A stretch of DNA of 64,000 bases, from the NCBI RefSeq assembly GCF_010728155.1, contig NZ_AP022605.1:2356001-2420000 (forward strand), in the 5' to 3' direction. Of the stretch, positions 1-9,719 are shown piece by piece (within the stretch, counting starts at the first letter, position 1; every line of letters begins with the position of its first letter). The notes beneath the pieces were generated by a model. The model was not told where the DNA came from and did no database searches. It saw only the letters and a list, made by a program, of their open reading frames with translations. Source of the stretch: Mycolicibacterium doricum. GTDB taxonomy: Bacteria; Actinomycetota; Actinomycetes; Mycobacteriales; Mycobacteriaceae. Both the position numbers and the translations under genes were made by a program.

Positions 1-177
1 CAGCACGCCGGCCACCTGGCCCGAGTCCACGCCTTGCGCGGAGCTGACGCAGTTCATTTGGCCAGCGCCTTGGCTGTCGGCGAACCCGGGCTGATCGTCG
101 CCGTTTGGGACCGACGCCTGCACGCCGGAGCCCAAGCCGCCGGGTGCCGAGTCGCCCCCGCGCAACTTGATCCCTAG
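1..177 (+). CDS. PIN-domain (VapC-like) toxin, C-terminal part
   Basis: Reading frame 1 is open from the window edge to a TAG at 175-177 and gives 58 residues. The segment contains LRGADAVHLASAL followed by VAVWDRRLHAGAQAAG, which is the usual end of a PIN-domain ribonuclease of VapC toxins: an acidic residue in the xxDAxH helix, then a conserved VxxWDxRL strand with a last metal-binding Asp. Such toxins cleave RNA and are neutralised by a cognate antitoxin, normally encoded just upstream, which would lie outside the window. The N-terminal half is missing only because of the window edge. The family assignment rests on pattern recognition and is fairly secure; the target RNA cannot be told. 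Confidence 0.75.
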   Translation, partial: QHAGHLARVHALRGADAVHLASALAVGEPGLIVAVWDRRLHAGAQAAGCRVAPAQLDP

Positions 178-310
178 TCCGACCGTTCGACGTTAGAGTG
201 CGCCAGCCCGGCGGCGGACGACGATCAGGTACCCATTTGCCAAGTCTCAACTCGTGTCGTAGATGGCCAAGTCCCCCCTCGGACACAATTTGTGAGCTCG
301 AAGAATAGCT

Positions 311-341
311 GAACCCGCTCTGAGCCGATCAGAGCGGGTTC
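311..341 (+). terminator. Strong hairpin, probable intrinsic terminator
   Basis: A perfect 13-bp inverted repeat (arms 311-323 and 329-341, GAACCCGCTCTGA and its complement) with a 5-nt loop is followed by TCCGATTTT. It lies about 130 nt after the PIN-domain gene and before mmpS, so it would isolate the two units. The rest of 178-470 shows no convincing gene on either strand. Confidence 0.65.
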
Positions 342-472
342 TCCGATTTTGCTGCTATCGGCTGCTGTGCCGAGGGTGTCAACGTGGTGCTCGCGCGCAG
401 CGTACGCAGGATCGCAGAGCAGCATGACGCATTCAGCGGCCTCGCCGTGGGAGAGCGCTCGGCGTAGCCGGA

Positions 473-513
473 TTGACGCACTCCCACTCGTCAGTTTAGG
501 TTAACTACCTAAA
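473..513 (+). promoter_or_regulatory. Promoter of mmpS-mmpL with an overlapping palindromic operator
   Basis: A TTGACG hexamer (473-478) and TAGGTT (497-502), 18 nt apart, make a plausible sigma-A-type promoter 58 nt before the mmpS start. The -10 element is covered by a perfect 7-bp inverted repeat, TTTAGGT-TAACT-ACCTAAA (495-513). The left half TTAGGTTA equals that of the IdeR iron box, but the half-sites are 5 rather than 7 bp apart. The bound regulator could therefore be IdeR-like or a TetR/MarR-type repressor. The palindrome is directly visible; its function is inferred. Confidence 0.5.
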
Positions 514-559
514 TTCCGCCCGTAACCGCGGTATCAGACAGGTAAGAAGGCAGGTTGGC

Positions 560-985
560 ATGATCACCGTGATCAAGAAGTCGTGGCTACCTGTGCTGAT
601 CGTGGCAGCATTGGCGATCGGCTTCGTCAGCATTTCCTACCTGCGGTCGGTCTTCGGATCGAATGGGGCGGTGGTGACACCGGTGGGGTCGGACACTGCC
701 GAGGACTTCAATCCCACGGTCGTCACCTATGAAGTGTTCGGCACAGGCACATCCGCGGTCATCAACTACACCGATCTCGACGGGTTGCCGCAGCGGACCG
801 GGCAGGTAGGTCTGCCATGGACCCTGACCTTGGAGACGACCATCCCGTCGGTCAGACCGGATCTCCTCGCCCAGGGCGACGGGCAGTTCATCGGTTGCCG
901 GGTGACCGTCGACGGTGAGGTAGAAGACGAAAGGACGGCTGAGGGTGTGAACGCGGCGACGTACTGCTTGGTGAAGGCGGCATGA
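560..985 (+). CDS. MmpS family membrane protein
   Basis: This 141-residue protein has one N-terminal membrane segment (about residues 8-30) followed by a beta-rich extracytoplasmic domain, the usual MmpS plan. MmpS proteins are periplasmic accessory partners of MmpL lipid or siderophore exporters. An AAGAAGG ribosome-binding site lies about 13 nt before the ATG. The stop overlaps the start of the following mmpL by 4 bp (ATGA), so the two are translationally coupled and probably act as one export complex. Which paralogue of the M. tuberculosis MmpS series it matches cannot be settled by eye. Its promoter carries a palindrome overlapping the -10 element. Confidence 0.88.
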   Translation: MITVIKKSWLPVLIVAALAIGFVSISYLRSVFGSNGAVVTPVGSDTAEDFNPTVVTYEVFGTGTSAVINYTDLDGLPQRTGQVGLPWTLTLETTIPSVRPDLLAQGDGQFIGCRVTVDGEVEDERTAEGVNAATYCLVKAA

Positions 986-3891
986 CGACTCACATCGGCG
1001 ACAGCGTGACCGACGCCCTTCCCGGTTCTCACCAACCGCACCGGTCGCCGCTGGCCCGGTTCATTCGAGCCTTCGCCGTTCCGATCGTCCTGGTGTGGAT
1101 CGCGATCGTGGCCTTCCTCAACGTCTCCGTGCCGCAGCTCGAGGACGTCGGCGAGATGCGCGCGGTGTCCATGAGCCCCGATGACGCGCCCGCCCTCATC
1201 GCCACCAAGCGCGTCGGCGCGGTCTTTGAGGAGTACACCACCAGCAGCTCGGTGATGATCGTGCTCGAGGGTGACGAACCCCTGGGCCCAGACGCGCACG
1301 CGTTCTACGACGAGATGGTGCGCCAGTTACGCGCCGACGCCACCCACGTCCAGCACGTCCAGGACTTCTGGGGCGACCCTTTGACCTCATCGGGGGCCCA
1401 GAGCATGGACGGCAAGGCCGCCTACGTGCAGGTGTACATCGCCGGTAATCAAGGCGAGTCGCTGGCCAACGAGTCGGTCCAGACGGTGCGCGAGATCATC
1501 GCCGGAATCCAGCCGCCCGCCGGCGTGCAGGCCTACGTGACCGGGCCGGCGGCGACGACGGCGGATCAGCGCGTGGTCGGTGACGCGAGCATGAGGACGA
1601 TCGAGGCTCTGACGTTCGCCGTCATCATCGTCATGCTGCTGCTGGTCTACCGCTCGGTCGTCACGGTGGTGATCACGATGGGGATGGTGGTCGTCGGGCT
1701 GCTCTCCGCGCGGGGGATCGTCGCGTTCCTCGGCTATCACGAGATCTTCGGGCTCTCCACGTTCGCCACCAACTTGCTGGTGACGCTGGCCATCGCGGCC
1801 GCCACCGACTACGCCATCTTCCTCATCGGGCGCTACCAGGAGGCCAGACGCGCAGGTGAGGATCGAGAGTCGGCCTACTACACCATGTTCCACGGCACCG
1901 CGCACGTCGTGCTGGCATCGGGCATGACGATAGCGGGGGCGGCGCTGTGCCTGCACTTCACCCGACTGCCGTACTTCCAGACCATGGGCTTCCCGTTGTC
2001 GATCGGCATGGTCATCGTGGTGGCCGCCGCACTGACGCTGGGTCCGGCGGTCATCTCGATCGTGACTCGTTTCGGGCGGATTCTGGAGCCCAAGGGTACG
2101 AAGCGGGCCCGCGGGTGGCGTCGTGTCGGAGCGGCCACGGTGCGTTGGCCCGGCGCGGTGCTGGTCATGGCGGTGGTCCTGGCTCTGGTGGGCCTGTTGA
2201 CGCTGCCCGGCTACCACACCACTTACAACGACCGCATCTTCCTTCCCGAGGACGTGCCGGCCAACGTCGGCTACGCGGCCGCCAATCGGCATTTCTCCGA
2301 GGCCAAGATGAATCCGGAACTGGTCATGGTGGAGGCCGATCACGACCTACGCAACCCCGCCGACTTCCTGGTGATCGACAAGATCGCCAAGGCGATGGTC
2401 CGCGTGCACGGCATCGCCCAGGTGCAGACGATCACACGGCCCGACGGCAAGCCGATCGAGCACGCGTCGCTGGCCTACACCGTCAGCCAGAGCGGCACGG
2501 GCCAGATCATGACCAACGATTATCAGCAGAAGGTGCTGGAGAACACCCTCAAGCAGGCTGACGACCTGCAGATCAGCATCGACTCGATGACGCGGATGCA
2601 CAGCCTCACTCTCCAGATGGCCGAAGTCACGGCACGAATGGCCGAAAAGATGAGGACCACCTCCGAGCACACCACCGAGGTTCGCGACCACCTGGCCGAT
2701 TTCGACGACTTCTTCCGGCCGATCCGCAACTACTTCTACTGGGAGCCGCACTGCTACGACATCCCGGTCTGCTGGGCGTTGCGCTCGGTCTTCGACAGCC
2801 TCGACGGCATCAACCTGTTGTCCGAGGACTTGGAGGCCGTGGTGCCCGACATCGAAGAACTGGCGACCTTGACGCCACAGTTGGCCGCCTTGATGCCTGC
2901 GCAGATCCAGACGCTGCAGAACCAGAAACAGCTGCTGCTCAACCAGTACCAGGCACAGAAAGCGCAGCAGGACCACACCATGGCGGCGCAGGAGAACGCC
3001 ACCGCGATGGGTGAGGCGTTCGACGCCGCCATGAACGACGACACCTTCTACCTGCCGCCGGAGGCATTCGAGACGGCGGACTTCCAGCGCGGCATCAAGC
3101 TGTTCCTCTCGCCCGACGGTCACGCCGTCCGATTCACGGTGATCCACCAGGGCGACCCGTTGACCGAGGAGGGTACCGAGCACATCGAACCGTTGCAGAT
3201 CGCCGCCGTCGATGCCATAAAGGGCACGCCACTGGAAGGCTCTACGGTCTACGTAGGTGGCAGCGCCGCCACCTACAAGGACATGCAACAGGGCGCGGAC
3301 TACGATCTGCTCATCGCAGGGGTCGCATCGCTGCTCCTCATCCTCCTCATCATGGTGGTGCTCACGCGGGCAATCGTCGCCGCCGCAGTCATCGTCGGGA
3401 CCGTGGTTCTGAGTCTCGGAGCATCGTTCGGCCTGTCGGTTCTGATCTGGCAGCACCTCATCGGGATCCCGCTGCACTGGATGGTTCTGCCGATGGCGGT
3501 CATCGTCCTGCTCGCCGTCGGTGCGGACTACAACCTGCTCCTGGTCTCCCGGATGAAGGAGGAGATCGGCGCCGGTCTGAACACTGGCATCATCCGGTCG
3601 ATGGCGGGCACCGGATCGGTGGTCACTTCGGCCGGCCTGGTCTTCGCGTTCACGATGATGTCCATGGCGGTCAGCAATCTGATTGTCATCGGACAGGTCG
3701 GCACCACCATCGGTCTGGGCCTACTGTTCGACACGCTCGTCGTGCGTTCGCTGATGACACCGTCACTCGCGGCCCTGTTCGGGAAGTGGTTCTGGTGGCC
3801 CATGCACGTTCGCCAGCGTCCGCTGCCGCGGCCGTGGCCGACAGTTGGATCCCCCGGTGCCACCGGATCGGTCGGGGGCCCCGGTAGCTGA
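982..3891 (+). CDS. MmpL family RND transporter
   Basis: This 969-residue RND-superfamily transporter exports envelope lipids or siderophores using the proton gradient. One membrane helix (about residues 30-50) precedes the first periplasmic domain; helices 2-6 follow, then helix 7, a second large periplasmic domain, and helices 8-12. Two Asp-Tyr pairs, D276-Y277 and D849-Y850, sit in the central helices where the MmpL family relays protons. The second periplasmic domain holds a long coiled-coil-like stretch (about 530-690), typical of the MmpL4/MmpL5 type rather than MmpL3. The C-terminus is short, without the long cytoplasmic tail of MmpL3. The start overlaps mmpS by 4 bp. Confidence 0.9.
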   Translation: MTTHIGDSVTDALPGSHQPHRSPLARFIRAFAVPIVLVWIAIVAFLNVSVPQLEDVGEMRAVSMSPDDAPALIATKRVGAVFEEYTTSSSVMIVLEGDEPLGPDAHAFYDEMVRQLRADATHVQHVQDFWGDPLTSSGAQSMDGKAAYVQVYIAGNQGESLANESVQTVREIIAGIQPPAGVQAYVTGPAATTADQRVVGDASMRTIEALTFAVIIVMLLLVYRSVVTVVITMGMVVVGLLSARGIVAFLGYHEIFGLSTFATNLLVTLAIAAATDYAIFLIGRYQEARRAGEDRESAYYTMFHGTAHVVLASGMTIAGAALCLHFTRLPYFQTMGFPLSIGMVIVVAAALTLGPAVISIVTRFGRILEPKGTKRARGWRRVGAATVRWPGAVLVMAVVLALVGLLTLPGYHTTYNDRIFLPEDVPANVGYAAANRHFSEAKMNPELVMVEADHDLRNPADFLVIDKIAKAMVRVHGIAQVQTITRPDGKPIEHASLAYTVSQSGTGQIMTNDYQQKVLENTLKQADDLQISIDSMTRMHSLTLQMAEVTARMAEKMRTTSEHTTEVRDHLADFDDFFRPIRNYFYWEPHCYDIPVCWALRSVFDSLDGINLLSEDLEAVVPDIEELATLTPQLAALMPAQIQTLQNQKQLLLNQYQAQKAQQDHTMAAQENATAMGEAFDAAMNDDTFYLPPEAFETADFQRGIKLFLSPDGHAVRFTVIHQGDPLTEEGTEHIEPLQIAAVDAIKGTPLEGSTVYVGGSAATYKDMQQGADYDLLIAGVASLLLILLIMVVLTRAIVAAAVIVGTVVLSLGASFGLSVLIWQHLIGIPLHWMVLPMAVIVLLAVGADYNLLLVSRMKEEIGAGLNTGIIRSMAGTGSVVTSAGLVFAFTMMSMAVSNLIVIGQVGTTIGLGLLFDTLVVRSLMTPSLAALFGKWFWWPMHVRQRPLPRPWPTVGSPGATGSVGGPGS

Positions 3892-3973
3892 CCTCGATGG
3901 CGCCCTCGACGCGATCCCGGCGGTCTTCGGCCTCACCCAAACCTGAACATCGTCTTCCCAAGTAGACAGCCGG

Positions 3974-6900
3974 TCAGTACACGTCGCGCAGGTAGCGTTT
4001 GCCTGCGACAAGACTCTTCTTGTATTCCCGCGCAGCCGATTCCGACATGCCACCGTGCTTTCGGATGATCTCGGTGAGGGCGGTGTCGACGTCCTTGGCC
4101 ATCCGGGCGGCGTCGCCGCAGACGTAGAGGTGGGCGCCGCTCTCCAGCCAGCTCCACAGTTCGGCGCCGTGTTCGGCCATCCGGTGCTGGACGTACACCG
4201 ACTTCGGTTGATCGCGGGAGAACGCCAGGTCGAGCCGGGTCAGGAACCCGTCGGTGACCATGTCCTGGAGATCGTCGCGGTAGTAGAAGTTCTCGTCTCG
4301 GTGCCGGTCGCCGAAGAACAGCCAGTTGCGTCCCGTGTGGCCGAGTGCCCGTCTTTCCTGTAGGAACCCGCGGAAAGGGGCGACACCCGTGCCCGGGCCG
4401 ACCATGATCATCGGGGTGTCCGCGTCCTGCGGCGGCCGGAAGTGCGGCGAGCGCTGCAGGAATACCGGGACCGGCGTGTTCCCGGCCCGGTCGGCAAGAT
4501 AGGTCGAGCACGCGCCGCCGCGCAGACCGCCGTCGGCGCCTCGATACCGCACCACCCCGACCGTCAACTGCACCTCGTGCGGGCTGACCAGTGGGCTCGA
4601 CGAGATCGAGTAGTTGCGGGGGGTCAACCGCACCAACACCTCCTGCCATTGCTGCGGGTCGGCATGAACGGCGAACTCACGCACGATGTCGATCCCGTCC
4701 CGGCGTTGCAACCACTTGTCCAGCTTTTCCTTCGGCGCGTGCAGGACCTCGGCATCGCGGCTGTTGTCGGCGACGAACCGCAACAGGTTCGGGGTGACCC
4801 GGCGAATGTCGTAACAGCACACCAGCGCATCGTGCAGCGACCGCTGGACACCGTCGACTTCCACCACCAGGTCACCGCGCAGGCCGGTGGCGTCCAACCA
4901 GGCGTCGACGACCCGCGGATCGTTTCGGGCGAACACACCCAGTGAGTCACCTGCCGCGTAGGACACGTCGTGCTCGGAGATGTCGAATCCGAAGTGGCGC
5001 ACCTCTTTGGCCGACGTCGGAGCGCTCAGGCCGGTGTTGCGGGCCAGCGGGGCGAGCACCGGCTTGGCGCGAGTGAAGGGCTCGGCGACGGTGGTGTGTC
5101 GGGTGATCGTCGTCGCGCCGCCGCCGGACGGTGCCGTCTCACCCGAGTCGCCGCCGAGCAGGGCGGCGACGTCGTCGGCCCACTTCGCCATCGGCTCGTC
5201 GTCGTAGGATTCGCATTCGGCTCGGTCGCGCAGTCGGGTGGCGCCCAGCGCGGCCAGTCGGGCGTCGAGGGAGCGGGCGTGGCCGCAGAAGTTGTCGTAG
5301 GACCGGTCCCCGATGCCCAGCACGGCGAAGCGGACGCCGTCGAGGCTCGGTGCCTCCGGTGACTCCAGACGGCTCCAGAAGTCCGCTCCGTTGTCGGGTG
5401 GACCTCCGTCGCCGAAGGTGCTGGTGACCACCAACACGTCACGCGCGGACTTCAACTCGGCGAGCGCCAGCTCGTCCATGTTCCGCATTCGGCCCTCACC
5501 GAGTTTCGCGGCGACCCGCCCTGCGACGTCCTCCGCGTTACCCGTCTGTGACGCCCACACCACCAGCGGTCCCCGGTCGGGCGTATCGGCTTCCGGACGC
5601 GCCGGTCCGACGCCGGCGCCGCCACCAGCCCGGGAATAGCGCCCCGCGAGCACACCGTCGATCCACAGCCGCACGTCAGCACGCACCGGGGCGTGCGGCG
5701 GCAGCACCGGCACACCCGTCGGGTGGTCGCCGAGGGCACCGAGAAAGGCTGCGAGATAGAGCTTCTCGTCGTCGGTGAGCGCAGGTTTGCGGATGCGGCC
5801 AATGCCCAGCTCCGCGACAAGCGGATGGCCGGGGGGCGTGCCAACCGGCTTCACCGGACGCAGGCTGATTGCACAGACCTTGAACTCCGGTTGCAGCGAC
5901 TCCGGGTCGACGGCGTCGTTGGTCAGGGCGTTGATCGTGAGGTACTCACCGTGCTCGTCGTTCCAGTGGAACGGGACGAAGCAATTGCCCGGCCGCACCC
6001 TGTCGGTCACCACCGCGGGAAGCACCGCACGGCCGCGACGGGAGGCGAGTTCCACCGACTCGCCGTCGGTGATCTCGAGTGTGACCGCGTCGACCGGGTG
6101 GATCTCGACGAACGGCCCGCTGTTGAGCTTGTTGAGCTTGTCGACCTTGCCGGTCTTGGTCATCGTGTGCCACTGGTGTTGCAGTCGACCGGTGTTCAGC
6201 ACGATCGGGTAGTCGGCGTCGGGCAGTTCGTCGGCGTCGACATGCGGCCGAGGGATGAACACCGCTCGCCGTGACGGAGTCGCGAAGGCCAGCCGTGGCT
6301 GACGGCCGTTCTCGTCGACGTAGAGGTGTTGGCTGACGCCGTCGTTGAGGTAGCGAATGGGATGGCGGTGCTCACGCCCTCCCGGTAGGTCATCGGGCGG
6401 CACCGGCCACTGCAGCGGCGTCTGCCGCAACCGGTCGTAGCTCGCACCGCGCAGATCCCATCCAGTCCGGAAATTGGTGAATTCCCTGATCTCGTCGAAG
6501 ATCTCGGCGCTGCTCTGGTAACTGAAGTGCTCCCCGAAGCCGAGCTGATCGGCGATCTGGCAGATCAGCTGCCAGTCCGGGCGCGCCTGTCCGGCCGGCG
6601 GAATCGCCTGCTGCAGCAGGGTCATGGTGCGGTCGGAGTTCACCATCACCGCGTCATGCTCCGCCCAGAGGGTGGCGGGTAACACGATGTCGGCATAGCG
6701 GTTGGTGGCGTTGTCGCGGTAGGTGTCCTGGGTGATGACGAGTTCGGCGGCCTCCAAACCGGCGATCGTCGTCTTGCGATTCGGCATGGTTGCCACCGGG
6801 TTGGTGCAGATGATCCAGCACGCCTTGATCTCGCCGGCGGCGAGGCGTTCGAACATGTCGACCGCGCCGGGCCCGAACTCCGAGCGGATCGTTCCGCGCG

Positions 6901-8032
6901 CCAAGCCCCACTTCTGTTCGACGAACTCGCGGTCCTCCGCCGACGTCACGGCCCGCTGTCCCGGCAGGCCCGGCCCCATGTACCCCATTTCGCGGCCACC
7001 CATGGCGTTGGGCTGACCGGTCAGCGACATCGGCCCGCTGCCGGGACGACAGATCGCACCGGTGGCCAGATGCAGATTGCAGATCGCATTGGTGTTCGCG
7101 GTGCCGTGGACACTCTGGTTCATGCCCACAGCCCAGCAGGTCATCCAGTCACCGGCCTCGGCGATCATCGCGGCGGCCAACCGCAGATCCGACTCACCGA
7201 TGCCGGTGATCTGGGAGACCCTGGCCGGTGGATAGTCGGCCAAAAACGCCGGCATCCGCTCCCAGCCCTCGGTGTGCTCGGCGATGAACTCCCGGTCGAT
7301 GTCACCGCTTTCGACGAGCAGGTGCAACAGTCCGTTCAGCAGGGCGAGGTCGGTGCCGGGCTTGATCTGCAGGTACAGGTTGGCCTTGTCGGCCGTGGTC
7401 GTGCGGCGCGGGTCGACGACGATGAGTTTGGCGCCCGACTTGAGCCGGTCCGCCATCCGCAGGTACAGGATCGGGTGACAGTCGGCCATGTTGGACCCGA
7501 TGACGAAGAACAGGTTCGTGAGGTCGAAGTCCTCGTAGGACCCGGGCGGCCCGTCTGAGCCGAGCGACTGTTTGTAGCCGGTGCCCGCGCTGGCCATACA
7601 CAACCGGGAATTGGACTCCAGGTACTTGGTGCGCAGGAACCCCTTGGCGAGTTTCGTCGCCAGATACTGCGACTCCAGCGACATCTGACCGGAGACGTAG
7701 AGCGCCACGGCGTCGGCGCCGTGCTTGTCGACGATGGCCCGCAGTCGCCGCCCGGCTTCGGCGATCGCGTCGTCGACCGGTAGCGGCACCGGTTCGTCGT
7801 TGCGCCCGGGACGCAGCAGCGCCGACTTGAGCCGGCCGTCGTCGGCGCGCATCATTTCGGCGTGGGTCGCGCCCTTGGTGCACAAGCGACCGCCATTGGT
7901 GGGGTGCAGCTTGTCACCGGAAACGCGGGCGATGACCGGGCGACCACCGTCTTCGTCACCGAGCAGTCTGGTCTGCACCTCGATGCCGCACCCGACACCG
8001 CAGTACGAACACGCCGTCCTGGTCACCGCCAT
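3974..8032 (-). CDS. nasN: Monomeric assimilatory nitrate reductase with fused flavoprotein reductase
   Basis: This 1352-residue cytoplasmic enzyme reduces nitrate to nitrite within one chain. The N-terminal molybdopterin part has a [4Fe-4S] site (C8, C11, C15, C51) and a putative Mo-ligand cysteine in NSRLCMASA (C145). About residues 820-960 form a flavodoxin-like FMN domain (WASQTGNAED), then an FAD domain and an NAD(P)H domain with GPGTGVAPFRGF (near 1206), ending as in cytochrome P450/sulfite reductase flavoproteins. Classical assimilatory reductases use separate electron-donor subunits; this fusion takes electrons directly from NAD(P)H. The M. smegmatis counterpart is known as NasN. It is transcribed downstream of narK in the same direction, 109 bp away, and a weak GlnR-like motif lies just upstream. 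Confidence 0.93.
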   Translation of the reverse strand: MAVTRTACSYCGVGCGIEVQTRLLGDEDGGRPVIARVSGDKLHPTNGGRLCTKGATHAEMMRADDGRLKSALLRPGRNDEPVPLPVDDAIAEAGRRLRAIVDKHGADAVALYVSGQMSLESQYLATKLAKGFLRTKYLESNSRLCMASAGTGYKQSLGSDGPPGSYEDFDLTNLFFVIGSNMADCHPILYLRMADRLKSGAKLIVVDPRRTTTADKANLYLQIKPGTDLALLNGLLHLLVESGDIDREFIAEHTEGWERMPAFLADYPPARVSQITGIGESDLRLAAAMIAEAGDWMTCWAVGMNQSVHGTANTNAICNLHLATGAICRPGSGPMSLTGQPNAMGGREMGYMGPGLPGQRAVTSAEDREFVEQKWGLARGTIRSEFGPGAVDMFERLAAGEIKACWIICTNPVATMPNRKTTIAGLEAAELVITQDTYRDNATNRYADIVLPATLWAEHDAVMVNSDRTMTLLQQAIPPAGQARPDWQLICQIADQLGFGEHFSYQSSAEIFDEIREFTNFRTGWDLRGASYDRLRQTPLQWPVPPDDLPGGREHRHPIRYLNDGVSQHLYVDENGRQPRLAFATPSRRAVFIPRPHVDADELPDADYPIVLNTGRLQHQWHTMTKTGKVDKLNKLNSGPFVEIHPVDAVTLEITDGESVELASRRGRAVLPAVVTDRVRPGNCFVPFHWNDEHGEYLTINALTNDAVDPESLQPEFKVCAISLRPVKPVGTPPGHPLVAELGIGRIRKPALTDDEKLYLAAFLGALGDHPTGVPVLPPHAPVRADVRLWIDGVLAGRYSRAGGGAGVGPARPEADTPDRGPLVVWASQTGNAEDVAGRVAAKLGEGRMRNMDELALAELKSARDVLVVTSTFGDGGPPDNGADFWSRLESPEAPSLDGVRFAVLGIGDRSYDNFCGHARSLDARLAALGATRLRDRAECESYDDEPMAKWADDVAALLGGDSGETAPSGGGATTITRHTTVAEPFTRAKPVLAPLARNTGLSAPTSAKEVRHFGFDISEHDVSYAAGDSLGVFARNDPRVVDAWLDATGLRGDLVVEVDGVQRSLHDALVCCYDIRRVTPNLLRFVADNSRDAEVLHAPKEKLDKWLQRRDGIDIVREFAVHADPQQWQEVLVRLTPRNYSISSSPLVSPHEVQLTVGVVRYRGADGGLRGGACSTYLADRAGNTPVPVFLQRSPHFRPPQDADTPMIMVGPGTGVAPFRGFLQERRALGHTGRNWLFFGDRHRDENFYYRDDLQDMVTDGFLTRLDLAFSRDQPKSVYVQHRMAEHGAELWSWLESGAHLYVCGDAARMAKDVDTALTEIIRKHGGMSESAAREYKKSLVAGKRYLRDVY

Positions 8033-8076
8033 GAACCCATGGTGGGCTCGGCTTGTTCCGGTTGCTTTCCGCTGAC

Positions 8077-8093
8077 GTTATCGGAAGGAAAAC
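8077..8093 (+). promoter_or_regulatory. Possible GlnR-type site upstream of nasN
   Basis: The pattern GTTAT-N6-GAAAAC lies about 45-60 bp before the nasN start in the 109-bp narK-nasN gap. It resembles the actinobacterial GlnR half-box (GTnAC-N6-GAAAC) with two deviations. It is weak on its own, but the position and the nitrogen function of the gene support it. Confidence 0.3.
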
Positions 8094-8141
8094 TGATGCT
8101 CACCAGCGCAAGGCCACCGGGGTGAGCCGGATCTCCGCAGG

Positions 8142-9557
8142 TCAACCCGTCGACACAGGGGCCGGAACGCGCCCGATGTGTTCCCCGCCACCCACCCGGG
8201 CGGTCTGGAGGCGCAGGAAGACGACCCACGTCACTACTGCGCATACCACGTAGAAGGCCATGAACACCCAGAACGCATTGGTTGCCGACTTGGCATCACC
8301 CACGTAGGACGCGCGCAGGACGACGTTGATGAACACCCCGCCGAGTGCGCCGACCGCGCCGGCGAAGCCGATCAATGCCCCCGACATGCTGCGCGACCAC
8401 GCCGCCTTCTCCGCCGTGCTCCACTCGCTGTGGCCCTGGGCCTTGGCCTCGAAGATCGACGGGATCATCTTGTACGTCGAGCCGTTGCCGATCCCCGAGA
8501 GGACGAACAGCAGGATGAACCCGACTACGTAGAAGATCATCTGGGAACCTGTCGGGGCCCCGGCCATGCCGTCGTCGACCATGCCGGTGGTCACCAGAAT
8601 CCCGGCCGCGAAGGTCATCGCGACGAACGTGTACAGCGTGATGCGCCCACCGCCGATACGGTCGGCCAGCTTCCCTCCGAAGGGCCGGGATATCGACCCG
8701 AGCAGCGGGCCGATGAACGAGATCTGCGCGGCGTGCAGCGCTGCCTGCGCGGGGGTGTCACCGCCGGCGAGGTAATTGATCTGCAGCACTTGACCGAAGG
8801 CGAACGAGAAGCCGATGAACGAGCCAAACGTACCGATGTAGAGGAAGCTCATCACCCAGGAGTGCTTGTAGCGCAGCGCCTCGCCGAGGGCGCTCAGCGT
8901 CGACCGCTGATTGCCGAGGTTGTCCATGAACATCGCGGCGCCCGTCGCGGCCAGCGCGATCAGTACCAGGTAGATCGCGCAGACGATCTCGGCGGCGGTG
9001 TTGCTGACGGTGGCGATCACCAGCAGCCCGAGCAATTGGATCACCGGCACACCGATGTTGCCGCCGCCGGCGTTCAGCCCGAGCGCCCATCCCTTGAGCC
9101 GCTGTGGATAGAACGCGTTGATGTTGGTCATCGAGGAGGCGAAGTTGCCGCCGCCGAAGCCCGCGAAGGCTGCCACCACCATGAAGGTCGTGTAGGACGT
9201 GCCGGGATGCTCCATCACATACCAGGTGAGAACCGTCGGAATCAGCAGCAGCAGCGCGCTGACGATCGTCCAGTTGCGGCCGCCGAAACGGGCCGGCGCG
9301 ATCGTGTACGGGATCCGCATCATCGCGCCGACCAGGGTGGGCATCGCGACGAGGTAGAACTTGCCCGCCGCGTCGATGCCGTAGACGTCCTGAGGCATGA
9401 ACAGCACCATCACCGACCAGATCGACCAGATCGAGAAGCCGACGTGTTCGGCGACGATGGACCAGATCAGGTTTCTCTTCGCGATGTGTTTGCCGCCCGC
9501 CTCCCAGGCTTCGACGTCTTCGGCGTCCCAATGTGCGATGGTGCGATTGCGGCTCAT
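8142..9557 (-). CDS. narK: NarK/NasA-type nitrate/nitrite transporter (MFS)
   Basis: This 471-residue major facilitator protein has about 12 membrane helices. Two nitrate-porter signatures are visible: GFGGGNFASSMTNIN (residues 133-147) and NAGGGNIG (162-169), the glycine-rich helices of the NarK family. R81 in RIPYT is at the position of the substrate-binding arginine of helix 2. It should import nitrate, or exchange nitrate and nitrite, for the adjacent NasN and NirBD. The start is 162 bp from the divergent nitrite reductase operon, so the two units share a control region. The M. tuberculosis numbering of narK paralogues cannot be assigned from sequence alone. Confidence 0.9.
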   Translation of the reverse strand: MSRNRTIAHWDAEDVEAWEAGGKHIAKRNLIWSIVAEHVGFSIWSIWSVMVLFMPQDVYGIDAAGKFYLVAMPTLVGAMMRIPYTIAPARFGGRNWTIVSALLLLIPTVLTWYVMEHPGTSYTTFMVVAAFAGFGGGNFASSMTNINAFYPQRLKGWALGLNAGGGNIGVPVIQLLGLLVIATVSNTAAEIVCAIYLVLIALAATGAAMFMDNLGNQRSTLSALGEALRYKHSWVMSFLYIGTFGSFIGFSFAFGQVLQINYLAGGDTPAQAALHAAQISFIGPLLGSISRPFGGKLADRIGGGRITLYTFVAMTFAAGILVTTGMVDDGMAGAPTGSQMIFYVVGFILLFVLSGIGNGSTYKMIPSIFEAKAQGHSEWSTAEKAAWSRSMSGALIGFAGAVGALGGVFINVVLRASYVGDAKSATNAFWVFMAFYVVCAVVTWVVFLRLQTARVGGGEHIGRVPAPVSTG

Positions 9558-9670
9558 GAATTCGGTTTACGGCGGGGCCATTCCGCATCGGTTGCGGACT
9601 TGTGTCGTCCATGTCAACTCCGCCTCACAGCCCTGGCGCGGCGGGTGGTTCGTGAACGGGACCCATGTCC

Positions 9671-9697
9671 GAAGCGTGGCGGAAACCAATCGGAAAC
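9671..9697 (+). promoter_or_regulatory. Three tandem 11-bp GlnR-like repeats between narK and the nirBD operon
   Basis: GAAGC-N6-GAAAC-N6-GAAAC (9671-9675, 9682-9686, 9693-9697) has the 11-bp spacing of actinobacterial GlnR boxes and contains the AC-N9-AC pattern of mycobacterial GlnR sites. It lies 23 bp before the first gene of the nitrite reductase operon and about 115 bp upstream of narK. GlnR activates nitrogen-assimilation genes, so the site fits activation of narK better than of the plus-strand operon, whose promoter would have to lie very close. Confidence 0.5.
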
Positions 9698-9719
9698 ACA
9701 TGAACCCTAAGCAGGAGGC

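Noticed and set aside
311..341. tRNA or attachment site
   Set aside because: The inverted repeat is a simple perfect hairpin without cloverleaf arms, and no integrase gene is nearby.
225..425. 66-residue ORF on the minus strand in the mmpS upstream region
   Set aside because: It runs through the terminator hairpin and shows no recognisable feature or ribosome-binding site.
495..513. Canonical IdeR iron box
   Set aside because: The half-sites match but the spacing is 5 instead of 7 bp; kept only as a possible operator.
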